From the NCBI GenBank assembly GCA_000701945.1, contig JNKE01000018.1, forward strand, positions 1-64,000: a stretch of 64,000 nucleotides of DNA, read 5' to 3'. The translations under genes were made by a program, and so were the position numbers. Under the pieces are notes generated by a model. The model made no database searches, was not told where the DNA came from, and was given only the letters and a program-made list of their open reading frames with translations. Source of the stretch: Anaerotruncus sp. MC2020 (GTDB lineage: Bacteria > Bacillota > Clostridia > Oscillospirales > Ruminococcaceae). This document shows, piece by piece, positions 1-7,702 of the stretch; the first letter of the stretch is position 1, and every line of letters begins with the position of its first letter.

Positions 1-321
1 CTCAAACAGGCGTATGAGTGGCTCAGATTCTGGGATTTCACAAACGATGAATGGAGACCTTCGAAGTACAAAGAATGTCTCGAAGAATGGACGCATGACG
101 AATTTAAAAAAGTATATGAGATTACCGGGGGCTATTTTGAAGAAACGGAAAATAAGGATCAACTAAATCTAGTTCATAAATACCGTCTGGAATCTAAACA
201 GAAAAAAGCAACATACGGATTTTCGATTGTTTTCACTGCGGGATATTATCCTTTAGGATTTACCCTGAAATATTCCTGCGAGGATATGAGACTATATGCG
301 ATTGAAACATATATAATCTGA
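1..321 (+). CDS. Hypothetical protein, C-terminal part (5' end outside window)
   Basis: Frame 1 is open from the first base to a TGA at 319-321 and gives the last 106 residues of a protein. The segment is rich in aromatic and charged residues (it begins LKQAYEWLRFWDF and ends LYAIETYII). There is no signal peptide or membrane segment in the visible part and I do not recognise a family. A strong hairpin terminator follows 25 bp downstream, which supports this being a real gene end. The function is unknown. Confidence 0.6.
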   Translation, partial: LKQAYEWLRFWDFTNDEWRPSKYKECLEEWTHDEFKKVYEITGGYFEETENKDQLNLVHKYRLESKQKKATYGFSIVFTAGYYPLGFTLKYSCEDMRLYAIETYII

Positions 322-346
322 TTTGCGCATTAACTGAATACCTACA

Positions 347-376
347 AAGCACTTGCTGCGGCAGGTGCTTTTGTTT
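347..376 (+). terminator. Intrinsic terminator after the partial first gene
   Basis: A 10-nt arm AAGCACTTGC (347-356) pairs with GCAGGTGCTT (361-370) around a TGCG loop, followed by a T-rich stretch. Confidence 0.75.
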
Positions 377-483
377 TCATGTTAGTTTTGAGTCTTCCCA
401 TTTTGGGGAGACGGCTGTTTGTTGGCTCTGGGTTATGAAAAATACATTTCAGAAAGCAAAACGCACATTTTATTCGTTTGGTA

Positions 484-512
484 TTGACTAATATTGTTGA
501 ATGTGCTATAAT
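484..512 (+). promoter_or_regulatory. Sigma-A type promoter ahead of the cas3 remnant
   Basis: TTGACT (484-489), a 17-bp spacer and TATAAT (507-512). It lies 85 bp ahead of the first possible start codon of the truncated cas3. Confidence 0.65.
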
Positions 513-596
513 ATTTTCAAATGATATTATTAAAACATCAAGGGACTTGTCTTTCTTTTTATATATTTACTATACGACCATAATCAACAATATTGG

Positions 597-1472
597 ATGA
601 GAAATGAGATGATTATGATTAACAAGAATTTGATCGCGAAATCAGGGAGTAATCCGAATGAATGGCTGCCATTATGGATGCATCTAATGGATACGGCTGG
701 AATAATGAAAAAACTACTGTTTGAATTTGTATCAGATTCATTTGTCGAATCATGTGGACTTACAAAAAACGTATTAACTCCTTTAGCTGTATTCCTTGCT
801 TATACCCATGATATAGGCAAAGCAACAATAGGCTTTCAATATAAGATTGGAAAAATCCTGCCAGAACGGTTAACCGCATTAGAAAAATGCGGTTTGAAAA
901 TACCATATTCATTGGATTCAGCTTTTATCAAGAAAACTCCACATTCATTAGCAGGAGAAGAGATTCTCAGATACTTCAAAGTACATGATAGTATAGCTGT
1001 AATAGCCGGAGCCCATCACGGCATACCTATGGAAAACGGTGAGCTTCGTAATCAGGAACTGACAAAACAGAGTGCTGATATTGAAGGATATGAAAACTAC
1101 TTTGGAGATAATAACAGATCTGTGCTTGAAAAGATATGGAAGTGTATTATCGACGAAGCCGTTTTAGCGTCGGGATTGAATTCAATCAGCGATATGCCGA
1201 TAGTATCATCACAGGCTCAGATCCTTCTAAGCGGATTACTTATCACAGCTGACTGGATAGCGAGCAACACCGATTATTTCCCACTTATCAGCGTTGATGA
1301 TATCATTCTTGAGGTTAAAATTCCAACTGTTATAGCCTTCTTTTTTGGTTTCAACTCTCTCGGAGCGGTATTTAACAAACAAAGTGAATTTAGCATTATT
1401 CGTTGTAAAATCGTAAACTTGTCGATCACTGCCATTCTCAATAAGAGCTGGTTTTATATTATGACTAAATAA
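597..1472 (+). pseudogene. cas3: Truncated cas3: HD nuclease domain only
   Basis: Residues 1 to about 230 look like the N-terminal HD nuclease domain of CRISPR-associated Cas3. They have a HD pair in YTHDIGK (71-72), a double His in AGAHHG (140-141), PHSLAGEEIL, and the family-typical ADWIASN..YFPL near 217-229. Cas3 normally continues with an SF2 helicase of 500 or more residues. Here the frame passes at about position 1288 into DNA that encodes, on the other strand, the small gene 1236-1523, so the last 60 or so residues are not Cas3. The fragment cannot unwind DNA. No other cas gene or repeat array is near. The start codon is uncertain (597, 609 or 615) and the ribosome site is weak. Confidence 0.75.
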
Positions 1473-1523
1473 CATTGATAATACTGCGCCATAGTAGAAA
1501 TCTGCAACTTTAATCCTAGACAT
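1236..1523 (-). CDS. Small hypothetical protein, probably 3'-truncated
   Basis: A 95-residue minus-strand protein with a good AGGAGG ribosome site just ahead of its ATG, which argues for a real 5' end. It reads MSRIKVADFYYGAVLSMLF and contains a basic and aromatic segment (FTLFVKYRS). Its 3' end overlaps the truncated cas3, and the two meet at about 1290, so the C-terminus may be an artefact of the rearrangement. It follows the gene at 1611-2048 in the same direction with an 87-bp gap. I do not recognise the family. Confidence 0.5.
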   Translation of the reverse strand: MSRIKVADFYYGAVLSMLFSHNIKPALIENGSDRQVYDFTTNNAKFTLFVKYRSERVETKKEGYNSWNFNLKNDIINADKWEIIGVARYPVSCDK

Positions 1524-1610
1524 ATCAAGAGCCTCCTATCATATTGAAAGAGTTTTATGGATTACATTGGAAACGCAAATCACATCATCTGTTCTTTATA
1601 ATCAAAAGAA

Positions 1611-2048
1611 TTATTTGCGTCTACATTTAATGCTTTTGACTTCTAGCTTATTTCCATCATAGTACAAAATTGAACCTACTGATTTACCAATCGCAGCTAA
1701 TACAAGTTGGGATATAGACATATCATTTTTATTCATAACAAATTCTATATCCTTGTTTTTGTTTATAGAATGAAACAAGACTAAATCACCGTATTCAATT
1801 ATATTGCCTTTTTTCTGCACAAAAACTAAAGGTTTCGATGGTTTCTTCTTTGACGCTGTGGCTGTATCATCGTTAAATGTAAAATAGTCATCACATTTTC
1901 CTCTGACCTCTCTACACATAAAACCAAACCACTTTGACGCTCTGTTCATGCAATCGCCGTCTTCACAGCGATGTCTGCAATCATAGTGGTTCCCTTTTTT
2001 CATGTATTCAATAGAACCACCGCCATTATAATCAGGGCGCCTTCCCAT
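1611..2048 (-). CDS. Cys-rich small hypothetical protein
   Basis: A 145-residue protein preceded by a clear AGGAGG site (ggataggaggtttctggt then ATG). The N-terminal third holds six Cys and two His in a spacing that could bind metal (HYDCRHRCEDGDCMNRASKW, then a later MCREV..KC). A Lys/Ser/Thr-rich hinge follows, then a C-terminal region starting PLVFVQKKGNIIEYGDLVLF. It has no signal peptide. It is probably co-transcribed with the small gene at 1236-1523. The function is unknown. The Cys cluster suggests a zinc-binding module, which is inference. Confidence 0.6.
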   Translation of the reverse strand: MGRRPDYNGGGSIEYMKKGNHYDCRHRCEDGDCMNRASKWFGFMCREVRGKCDDYFTFNDDTATASKKKPSKPLVFVQKKGNIIEYGDLVLFHSINKNKDIEFVMNKNDMSISQLVLAAIGKSVGSILYYDGNKLEVKSIKCRRK

Positions 2049-2102
2049 ACCAGAAACCTCCTATCCACAGCAATGCTAAACCCATCCATTTTATACTCTA
2101 TG

Positions 2103-2570
2103 CAACCGTTCCTGCCCAGCCATACCCTTGGACAGCCATATCAACAAAATGGTTCATAAGCAAATCAATTTTCGACTGGAAGGATTCCTTATCATGCTCA
2201 TGCGGTATCAGCAGAGCCAGAGTTCAATGAGATACCGGATGATGCGCATACTGAAGATACTGTATCGCTCACGGGAACAGTTATTATTCCGGATACCGTT
2301 TCAAAAGATAGAGTCCAAAAGCGTAAGCAGGCTCAGAAATTCTTTGATAGTAATGATGAAAAACAGGATATATCAAAAGGCATAGGGGTTCTAACTGACC
2401 TTGCTGACAACGGCGACAATCTAGCAGCATACAAGCTTGGGAAGATTTATCTTAGCGGTGATATGGTGTATAAAGATTACGATAAAGCTGAGAAATATCT
2501 GAAACAAGCAGCTGATGATAACGAATACGCTATGTATGCTCTTGCAAAGCTGTATATGACAGATGAGTGA
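2103..2570 (+). pseudogene. C-terminal remnant of a Sel1-repeat protein
   Basis: In the frame ending at TGA 2568-2570 the sequence reads LAAYKLGKIYLSGDMVY, then AEKYLKQAADDNEYAMYALAKLY. These are two Sel1-like (TPR-type) repeats with the G-x-x-Y-x-x-G and A-x-x-x-x-x-x-A spacing. There is no usable start codon, and an in-frame TAA lies at 2157-2159 just after QPYQQNGS. In Clostridia such Sel1 tails are often found at the ends of MobA/MobL-type relaxases. That parent is a guess, because no relaxase core remains. Confidence 0.55.
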
Positions 2571-2579
2571 ATATGTCGC

Positions 2580-2668
2580 CACAAAATGAACACTTCGGCC
2601 GCACAAGTTGAACAGTACCGTCGGCAAGAATGAACACTTACGTCACATGAAGTGAACAGTAGCTCAAA
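2580..2668 (+). repeat. IS21-type terminal repeats (TGAACA iterations)
   Basis: The motif TGAACA/TGAACAGT recurs four times (AAATGAACAC, GTTGAACAGT, AATGAACACT, AGTGAACAGT) over about 90 bp immediately ahead of an istA start. Multiple short terminal repeats at this place are typical of IS21-family ends. Confidence 0.6.
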
Positions 2669-2748
2669 ATGATTGCGAAAATCATCAATTTCACGATAGA
2701 ATAGTGTTACACGTAAAAGCGTGAATACTATTGAAGGAGGTCATTGAA

Positions 2749-3042
2749 ATGACCAATTATCGTGAGATCCTGAGGCTCAGCTGTCTCGGGCTTAACAAAG
2801 CACAGATCGCAGGTGCTTGCGGATGTTCAAGAACTACAGTGATCAAGGTTCTGAACATTGCTGCTGCACAAGGACTAAGCTATCCTCTGGCTGATGGAAT
2901 GTCAGACAAGCAGCTTGCGGATAAAGGTCAACTTTCGAGGCATACTCTGTGTTTATTTATATTTTGGTCGGCTAAAACTTGTTCCTGCCAATATAGAATT
3001 ACAGTACCTCGGAAAAAGTACGAACTGAAAAAGACCGCATAA
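2749..3042 (+). pseudogene. istA: IS21-family transposase IstA, N-terminal remnant
   Basis: The ATG at 2749 follows AAGGAGG. The first 60 or so residues (MTNYREILRLSCLGLNKAQI, then CGCSRTTVIKVL) form the N-terminal helix-turn-helix of IS21-type IstA transposases. After SDKQLADKG the similarity stops and the frame runs into unrelated sequence, so the DDE catalytic core and the IstB helper are missing. It is an inactive insertion-sequence end left beside the xylanase gene. Confidence 0.75.
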
Positions 3043-3073
3043 CACAGGCTCTTTCAAGCAAGTGTTATGCGGT
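3027..3073 (-). terminator. Terminator of the xylanase gene
   Basis: Arms ACCGCATAACAC (3034-3045) and GTGTTATGCGGT (3062-3073) form a 12-bp stem. On the minus strand it is followed by TCTTTTTC. It lies 36 bp past the stop of the xylanase gene. Confidence 0.75.
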
Positions 3074-3108
3074 CGTACTGATTTATGACTGTGCTGTTTT
3101 CATGGCCG

Positions 3109-5913
3109 TCAGTCGTTGTCAGCGCTCTCAGGTAAAATGCTGATTAGTCCTGCGTCCATTTTCTGTATGGTCAGAGCATCTCTTGCTGTAATACCGTCGC
3201 CTCTGTTATAAACGTCAGCGTTGTCGCGAGCTATATCATTGAGACCATACCTGTCTTTGTTTGCCACGTACTGTAGAATTGCAACTGCATCTGCGACTGA
3301 TACCTTGCCATCGAGGTTAGCGTCGCCGAGCGTAGACTTATGAGGAATATCCGTTGTGGTAGCAGTAGTTGTAGTAGTTGTTGTTGTGGTGGTGGTGGTG
3401 GTAGTAGTCGTTGTTGTGGTAGTAGTTGTAGTCATTGCTGCTTTCTCAGCTGCAAGAACTTCTGCAGGGATAGCGATTATCCTGCTGTAAAAATCCTTAG
3501 GCTGGCAGTTCTTGTCGAATGGGAGAGGATTACCGCCCTGTGTGCCCTTGCCGTCGTCCTCCTTGTAGGACTGACGCCAGCTTGCGGAATCGCAGTGGCC
3601 CCACAGAGTTACGCTGGAGACGCTGTTATGACGCTCAGCTGCTACCTTGTAGATGTCAACGAAGAGGTCAGCACCCTCCTGCTTTGAGCAGGTGGTAACG
3701 TCGAGCTCGGTTATCTGAACATCGAGACCAAGGCTGTTGAATAGGTCGATAGCGTCGGCGTATGTGCCGAATTTGGGATCGTTAGACTCTGTAGCACTTC
3801 CTGAGAATCCGAAATCGCAGTAGTGCATGTGTGACTGCATACCGATACCGTCAATGTAATCGCCTTCAGCCTGAATCTTCTTGGCCATGTTATAAAGGTC
3901 ATCGCGCTTCTTAACGAAGTACTCGTTGTAGTCATTCATGTAGAGCTTGCAGCCCTCGGGAGCATATTTTCTCGCGTACTTGAAGGCGTTGATAATGAAT
4001 TCGTCGCTGTGGTAGCAGTTCCACCACTTTGAAAACTCTCCGCCGTCGCCTCGGAGTCCGCCGCCGTCGTTCTTGAAGAGCTCGTTGCAGACATCATATG
4101 AATACACCTTGAGGTTGGGATAGTCTCTCTTGAGAGTATCAAATGTATTCTTTATCATACTTTCGAGACGCTTGTTCATGCGGTCGGTAGAAACTGTAGC
4201 ACCGTTGTCGCTGAAGTTTTCCTTGAATATCCAGTCGGGAGTCTGCGAATACCATACGAAAGTATGTCCGCGAAGACCGATGCCGTTTTCCTCACAGAAC
4301 TTGAGTATCGGGGCAGCTCTTGAGAGGTTTATAGCGATGTTATCTCCCGAAGAACGGCTGCGGTCGCAGATATAATCCGGCTTCATCTCATTCTCGCAGG
4401 TAACGGAATTGAAGTTCTTCTTAATGAATGCCTGGACATCAGACCTTGTAATGTTGTAAGCATTGACCTCGGCACCGATACGGAACATTTCACCGTAATA
4501 ATCCTTGAAGCCGGTTCCGTTCGGGTCATAGGTGTAATCGTTGTTCTGATGGGAAGCGATCATTGCGGGGTCTCCTTGTGGGATATTCGGGTTTGTAGTC
4601 GATGAAGAAGCAGCTGATACTGTGCCGCCGCCTGTTGTTACAGACGAGGCTTTGCCTTTTTTGGATATCTGGAATGAATCGAGCCAGATATTTGTAAGGC
4701 TATCGGGAGCTTCGATGTAAACAGACAAACCGGAAGCGCCTGAAGGAACAGTGAATTCGGTATTCTCGAGCTTTGTCCACTCGCCGCTCTCTGCACTTTC
4801 GGTAACTATCTCCATCCAGTCAGTAGAGCCGCCGGAGGTATACTCAAGGGTAAGTTTAAGGTCAGTCGCCTTGCCGCTCTTCTGCAGACCGGCTGCACTG
4901 ATGCTGTAAGTCTGACCCGGGACGAGAGTCGAAGAATCAATTGAAACTGCGCCGCCGTGCCAGTTACTGCTTCTGCCGCTGACTTTGAGTGAGCCGCTTC
5001 CGTCATAGTAGTTGCTGTTGTCTACTGAAACTGTCGCTCCGCCTCTGCCTGTGAAATTGCCTTTTCCGGAATCAAAGTTTTCTGTAAAGAAATCTCCATT
5101 TGCATCGGGCTCAGCGGTTTTTTCGGGCTCGGTAGTCTGCTCGTTCTCATGATTGCCGGTGTATGAGATTATGTTCTTCTTAACGTTTGCCTGTCCGTCA
5201 CTCTCCCAGCCTTCAACATTGAAAGCCACCTCATAAAGATTACCCATCTTCATACCGAGCGATTCCCAAGCCTCGAAGTGCTTGTAGATGCTGATAGTAC
5301 CGGATGTTCTGGGAGTTTTACGAACGCTTATGTATTGTGTGAAAGGTCCTTTGCTGTTTGTGATGTTGTAGGAGTTCATAGGGTTTGTGAAAACATCGTA
5401 CGTACTACCGTCGATGTTTACCTGCTTTGCACTACTGGAAGAGGGTACCCAGTTCTTCCAGTCCTCGATGATGTAGAACTCAACAAGCGGGTTCTCTGTC
5501 CAGCCGTAGATACAGATACGGGAGTTTCCGGCGCTTCCTGCCGACCATTCGCAGTCGAAATCGCAGGTGAAGTTGCCGTAGTCCTGCCAGTGGTTGGGGT
5601 TATTTCTGCCCCAGTAGAGTCCGCGGCGGGCGAGAAAGTTGCCCTTTGATCCGTTAGGGCCGCACTTCCAGCTTGTGCTGAATCCGCCGCCGCTGTCAGC
5701 GAGAGTCATCGTAGATGAATTCGGCGTATCGGCCTGCCAGATCTCATGATGGTAGTCGTTGTACCATCCTGTCTCCTGCGTGTGACCTGGACTGGTCTGC
5801 AGGACTTTTGCGGCGTTTGTTGTGATTTCCGTAGCCGTGATAGATGAGCATGAAATAGCCAAGAATCCGGCAACAACAGAACTTAACGCACGCTTGAGAA
5901 TACTTTTCTTCAT
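3109..5913 (-). CDS. Secreted dockerin-bearing bifunctional xylanase (GH11-CBM22-GH10)
   Basis: A cellulosomal endo-1,4-beta-xylanase with two catalytic domains. It has a signal peptide (about 1-34), then GH11 (about 42-252) with nucleophile Glu in PLVEFY (about 145) and acid/base Glu in NVEGWES (about 234). A CBM22-like beta-sandwich (about 273-417) and GH10 (about 443-815) follow; GH10 has acid/base Glu in DVCNE (about 611) and nucleophile Glu in ITELDV (about 736). Next come a linker of some 25 Thr and a type I dockerin (about 863-930) with two calcium loops. The dockerin would dock it to a scaffoldin cohesin outside the cell. The start is set by GAGGAG ahead of the ATG. It stands alone between its own promoter and terminator. 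GH11 plus GH10 in one chain is known from R. flavefaciens XynA. Confidence 0.93.
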   Translation of the reverse strand: MKKSILKRALSSVVAGFLAISCSSITATEITTNAAKVLQTSPGHTQETGWYNDYHHEIWQADTPNSSTMTLADSGGGFSTSWKCGPNGSKGNFLARRGLYWGRNNPNHWQDYGNFTCDFDCEWSAGSAGNSRICIYGWTENPLVEFYIIEDWKNWVPSSSSAKQVNIDGSTYDVFTNPMNSYNITNSKGPFTQYISVRKTPRTSGTISIYKHFEAWESLGMKMGNLYEVAFNVEGWESDGQANVKKNIISYTGNHENEQTTEPEKTAEPDANGDFFTENFDSGKGNFTGRGGATVSVDNSNYYDGSGSLKVSGRSSNWHGGAVSIDSSTLVPGQTYSISAAGLQKSGKATDLKLTLEYTSGGSTDWMEIVTESAESGEWTKLENTEFTVPSGASGLSVYIEAPDSLTNIWLDSFQISKKGKASSVTTGGGTVSAASSSTTNPNIPQGDPAMIASHQNNDYTYDPNGTGFKDYYGEMFRIGAEVNAYNITRSDVQAFIKKNFNSVTCENEMKPDYICDRSRSSGDNIAINLSRAAPILKFCEENGIGLRGHTFVWYSQTPDWIFKENFSDNGATVSTDRMNKRLESMIKNTFDTLKRDYPNLKVYSYDVCNELFKNDGGGLRGDGGEFSKWWNCYHSDEFIINAFKYARKYAPEGCKLYMNDYNEYFVKKRDDLYNMAKKIQAEGDYIDGIGMQSHMHYCDFGFSGSATESNDPKFGTYADAIDLFNSLGLDVQITELDVTTCSKQEGADLFVDIYKVAAERHNSVSSVTLWGHCDSASWRQSYKEDDGKGTQGGNPLPFDKNCQPKDFYSRIIAIPAEVLAAEKAAMTTTTTTTTTTTTTTTTTTTTTTTATTTDIPHKSTLGDANLDGKVSVADAVAILQYVANKDRYGLNDIARDNADVYNRGDGITARDALTIQKMDAGLISILPESADND

Positions 5914-6058
5914 AAGTATCGCTCCTCACTTTCATAATTCGTAGTGGTTAACGTGTGATAAGCACTGCGGCAGAGAAACATCTGCTAAATATTAACAGAA
6001 TTAACCAGTTTTCTCTTTACACACAGTGATTTATCCCCTATTTATTATTCCTGATTCT

Positions 6059-6087
6059 ATGATACATCATTTTTGTACCAATGTCAA
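6059..6087 (-). promoter_or_regulatory. Promoter of the xylanase gene
   Basis: On the minus strand TTGACA (complement of 6082-6087), a 17-bp spacer and TATCAT (complement of 6059-6064). It leaves a leader of about 140 nt before the xylanase start. Confidence 0.65.
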
Positions 6088-6243
6088 GACAATTTAGTTA
6101 ATAATTACAAAATGGTCTCATACCGATATTTTGCCTGATTCTGCCGATGCTGTGTTCAGGTCCAAGGAAATGAATGATCAAGGGAGTCTTGCTGTGTGCA
6201 TACAATACAGCGTAACGAGTTAGTAAAATGTATGGACATAATA

Positions 6244-6271
6244 AAGCGCTTCACACATTGTTGAAGCGCTT
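6244..6271. promoter_or_regulatory. Perfect inverted repeat between the xylanase and YbaK genes
   Basis: AAGCGCTTCA (6244-6253) and TGAAGCGCTT (6262-6271) form a 10-bp dyad with an 8-nt loop. Each arm contains the palindrome AAGCGCTT. There is no T-run, so it is more likely an operator or structured site than a terminator. The rest of 5936-6724 holds no gene I can support. Confidence 0.4.
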
Positions 6272-6422
6272 AGGAAACAATTTAATAATGTATACACCAT
6301 AGATTATAGATACGCTCATATTCTTCCATGATCCGCTGACATAGCATACCGTTTTTTTCAGTTTCATTATTTTTCAGGGCCCCGTGCAGATCACATATAA
6401 CAGAAGCTATAAATTGCACTGA

Positions 6423-6481
6423 GGGAAAGTCCGAAAAATAGCCGTTTGTCTCATGTCATCTCTTTAGTCCTGAATTTACAC
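6423..6481 (-). repeat. Partial copy of the dispersed 490-bp repeat
   Basis: On the minus strand this stretch matches, with few differences, the segment that begins ACTAAAGAGATGACAT and ends GGCTATTTTTCGGACTTT at 53900-53950 and 31430-31480. Only about 58 bp are shared. The flanks differ. Confidence 0.6.
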
Positions 6482-6486
6482 ATTCT

Positions 6487-6535
6487 AAATGCCTGTTTTT
6501 CGCTAAAACGTCGAAAAACAGGCATTTGTTTTTTA
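6487..6535 (+). terminator. Strong intrinsic terminator or isolated hairpin
   Basis: AAATGCCTGTTTTTCG (6487-6502) pairs perfectly with CGAAAAACAGGCATTT (6512-6527), followed by GTTTTTTAT. No complete plus-strand gene lies upstream, so it may be a leftover of a lost gene. It also insulates the YbaK gene. Confidence 0.75.
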
Positions 6536-6724
6536 TCTCTTTTGCAGTTTCAACTGCGCGTGTGACGATCTAACTGCATTTTGTCACACGAAATTCCAAC
6601 AAAATCACACGAAAAATCACACGAATCCAAGGTGGTATCATACTTGTTTTTTATTATGCGCAAGGAAATATTTTTTTGAAAATGTAAAATCTTTTGCGCA
6701 AATATTTCTTTAGGAGTTGATACA

Positions 6725-7270
6725 ATGAATATTGATAACACACTTTATACTGGCAAACCTACCAAGCGGCGTTCAGACGTTGAAATGGCTATATACGATA
6801 TACTTGATGCTCTTGGTATGGACTACAAGCGAGCTGACCACGACCACGCTGATACTATGGAGGATTGTCTGGCAATCGCGAAGGTACTTGGAGCTAAGAT
6901 ATGCAAGAACCTGTTTCTCTGTAACCGTCAGAAGACAAGCTTCTATATGCTGCTTATGCCGGGAGATAACCCTTTCAAGACTAAGTTCCCGACTTCTCAG
7001 CTGAACTGTGCTCGTCTTTCGTTCGCTGAAGCTGATAAGATGCAGGAGTATCTTCATACTATCCCAGGTTCAGTCTCAGCACTTGAACTGATATTTGATA
7101 CTGATAATAACATTCAGCTTGTTATCGATAACGACCTTTTGAAAGATGAATATATTTGCGGACATCCGGGAATAAATACATCGACAGTACGCCTGCTACG
7201 GGACGATATACTGAGATACGTCCGCGAAGCTAAGCATGAGCCAAAATTTATAGATTTGCCTGTAGAATGA
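6725..7270 (+). CDS. YbaK/ProX family aminoacyl-tRNA deacylase
   Basis: A 181-residue single-domain protein of the YbaK/prolyl-tRNA editing family. These enzymes hydrolyse mischarged tRNAs, typically Ala-tRNA(Pro) or Cys-tRNA(Pro), in the cytoplasm. Visible hallmarks are KRADHDHADTMEDC near the N-terminus, the conserved Lys in GAKICKNLFLCN, the strand YMLLMPGDNPF, the helix LNCARLSFA, and the C-terminal glycine segment GHPGINTST. The length fits the free-standing ProX type rather than the insertion domain of ProRS. The start follows AGGAG at a good distance. It is monocistronic, and three TCACACGAA repeats lie 110-140 bp upstream. Confidence 0.88.
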   Translation: MNIDNTLYTGKPTKRRSDVEMAIYDILDALGMDYKRADHDHADTMEDCLAIAKVLGAKICKNLFLCNRQKTSFYMLLMPGDNPFKTKFPTSQLNCARLSFAEADKMQEYLHTIPGSVSALELIFDTDNNIQLVIDNDLLKDEYICGHPGINTSTVRLLRDDILRYVREAKHEPKFIDLPVE

Positions 7271-7326
7271 TTGTTAAAGCTTCTCGATGAGAGGCATTAA
7301 TTATATATATCTATATTTATTATTAT

Positions 7327-7536
7327 AAGCTGACAAATAGCTACGTCAACGATCCGAAGAAGGCAACAAGTCTTGAGAGTACGATCAAAGCTGAGGACTC
7401 GATGAAAAAGCAGAACAAAAAGAGTAAGACCGCTGACAAAACAAAGGAAAAGAAAAAGACTGATGAACTGAACAAGAAAAACACAGTAACTTTCAAGGTC
7501 AAAAAAACAAATCCAAAGAATACTAAGAGAAAGTAA
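7327..7536 (+). pseudogene. Lys-rich C-terminal gene fragment
   Basis: An open stretch of 69 codons ending at TAA 7534-7536, with no ribosome site and no start codon at its beginning (LTNSYVNDPKKATSLES, then a run rich in Lys, Asn and Thr). The composition is that of a charged tail from a larger protein. A perfect terminator follows 30 bp later, as expected for a true gene end. I cannot assign the parent protein. Confidence 0.4.
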
Positions 7537-7568
7537 GCAGACTGAAAGCGTATAACAGTCGTTAGCTC

Positions 7569-7607
7569 AAAAACCTCCTATGGTTCATTCATAGGAGGTT
7601 TTTCACT
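7569..7607 (+). terminator. Intrinsic terminator
   Basis: AAAAACCTCCTATG (7569-7582) and CATAGGAGGTTTTT (7590-7603) form a perfect 14-bp stem with a U-tract in both directions. It closes the YbaK/fragment unit and may also back-stop the convergent cellulase gene. Confidence 0.8.
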
Positions 7608-7664
7608 GTCTGTTTATTATTAAAGAAGGCAATGCTATTGCAAGATATAAGGCATTAACGCAGA

Positions 7665-7692
7665 GAGGTGCCCTCACACTGGAAGGCACCTC
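7665..7692 (-). terminator. Hairpin after the GH9 gene
   Basis: GAGGTGCC (7665-7672) pairs with GGCACCTC (7685-7692), 10 bp past the stop codon. The U-tract is poor, so termination strength is uncertain. Confidence 0.4.
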
Positions 7693-7702
7693 ATCGTACT
7701 TG

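Noticed and set aside
1971-2159. A 62-codon plus-strand frame between the Cys-rich gene and the Sel1 remnant
   Set aside because: It mostly lies opposite the Cys-rich gene. Only its end may belong to the decayed Sel1 protein.
5850-5913. Lipoprotein signal in the xylanase (Cys after FLAIS)
   Set aside because: The -3 position is Ala rather than Leu or Val, and cellulosomal enzymes are released proteins; an ordinary type I signal peptide is more likely.
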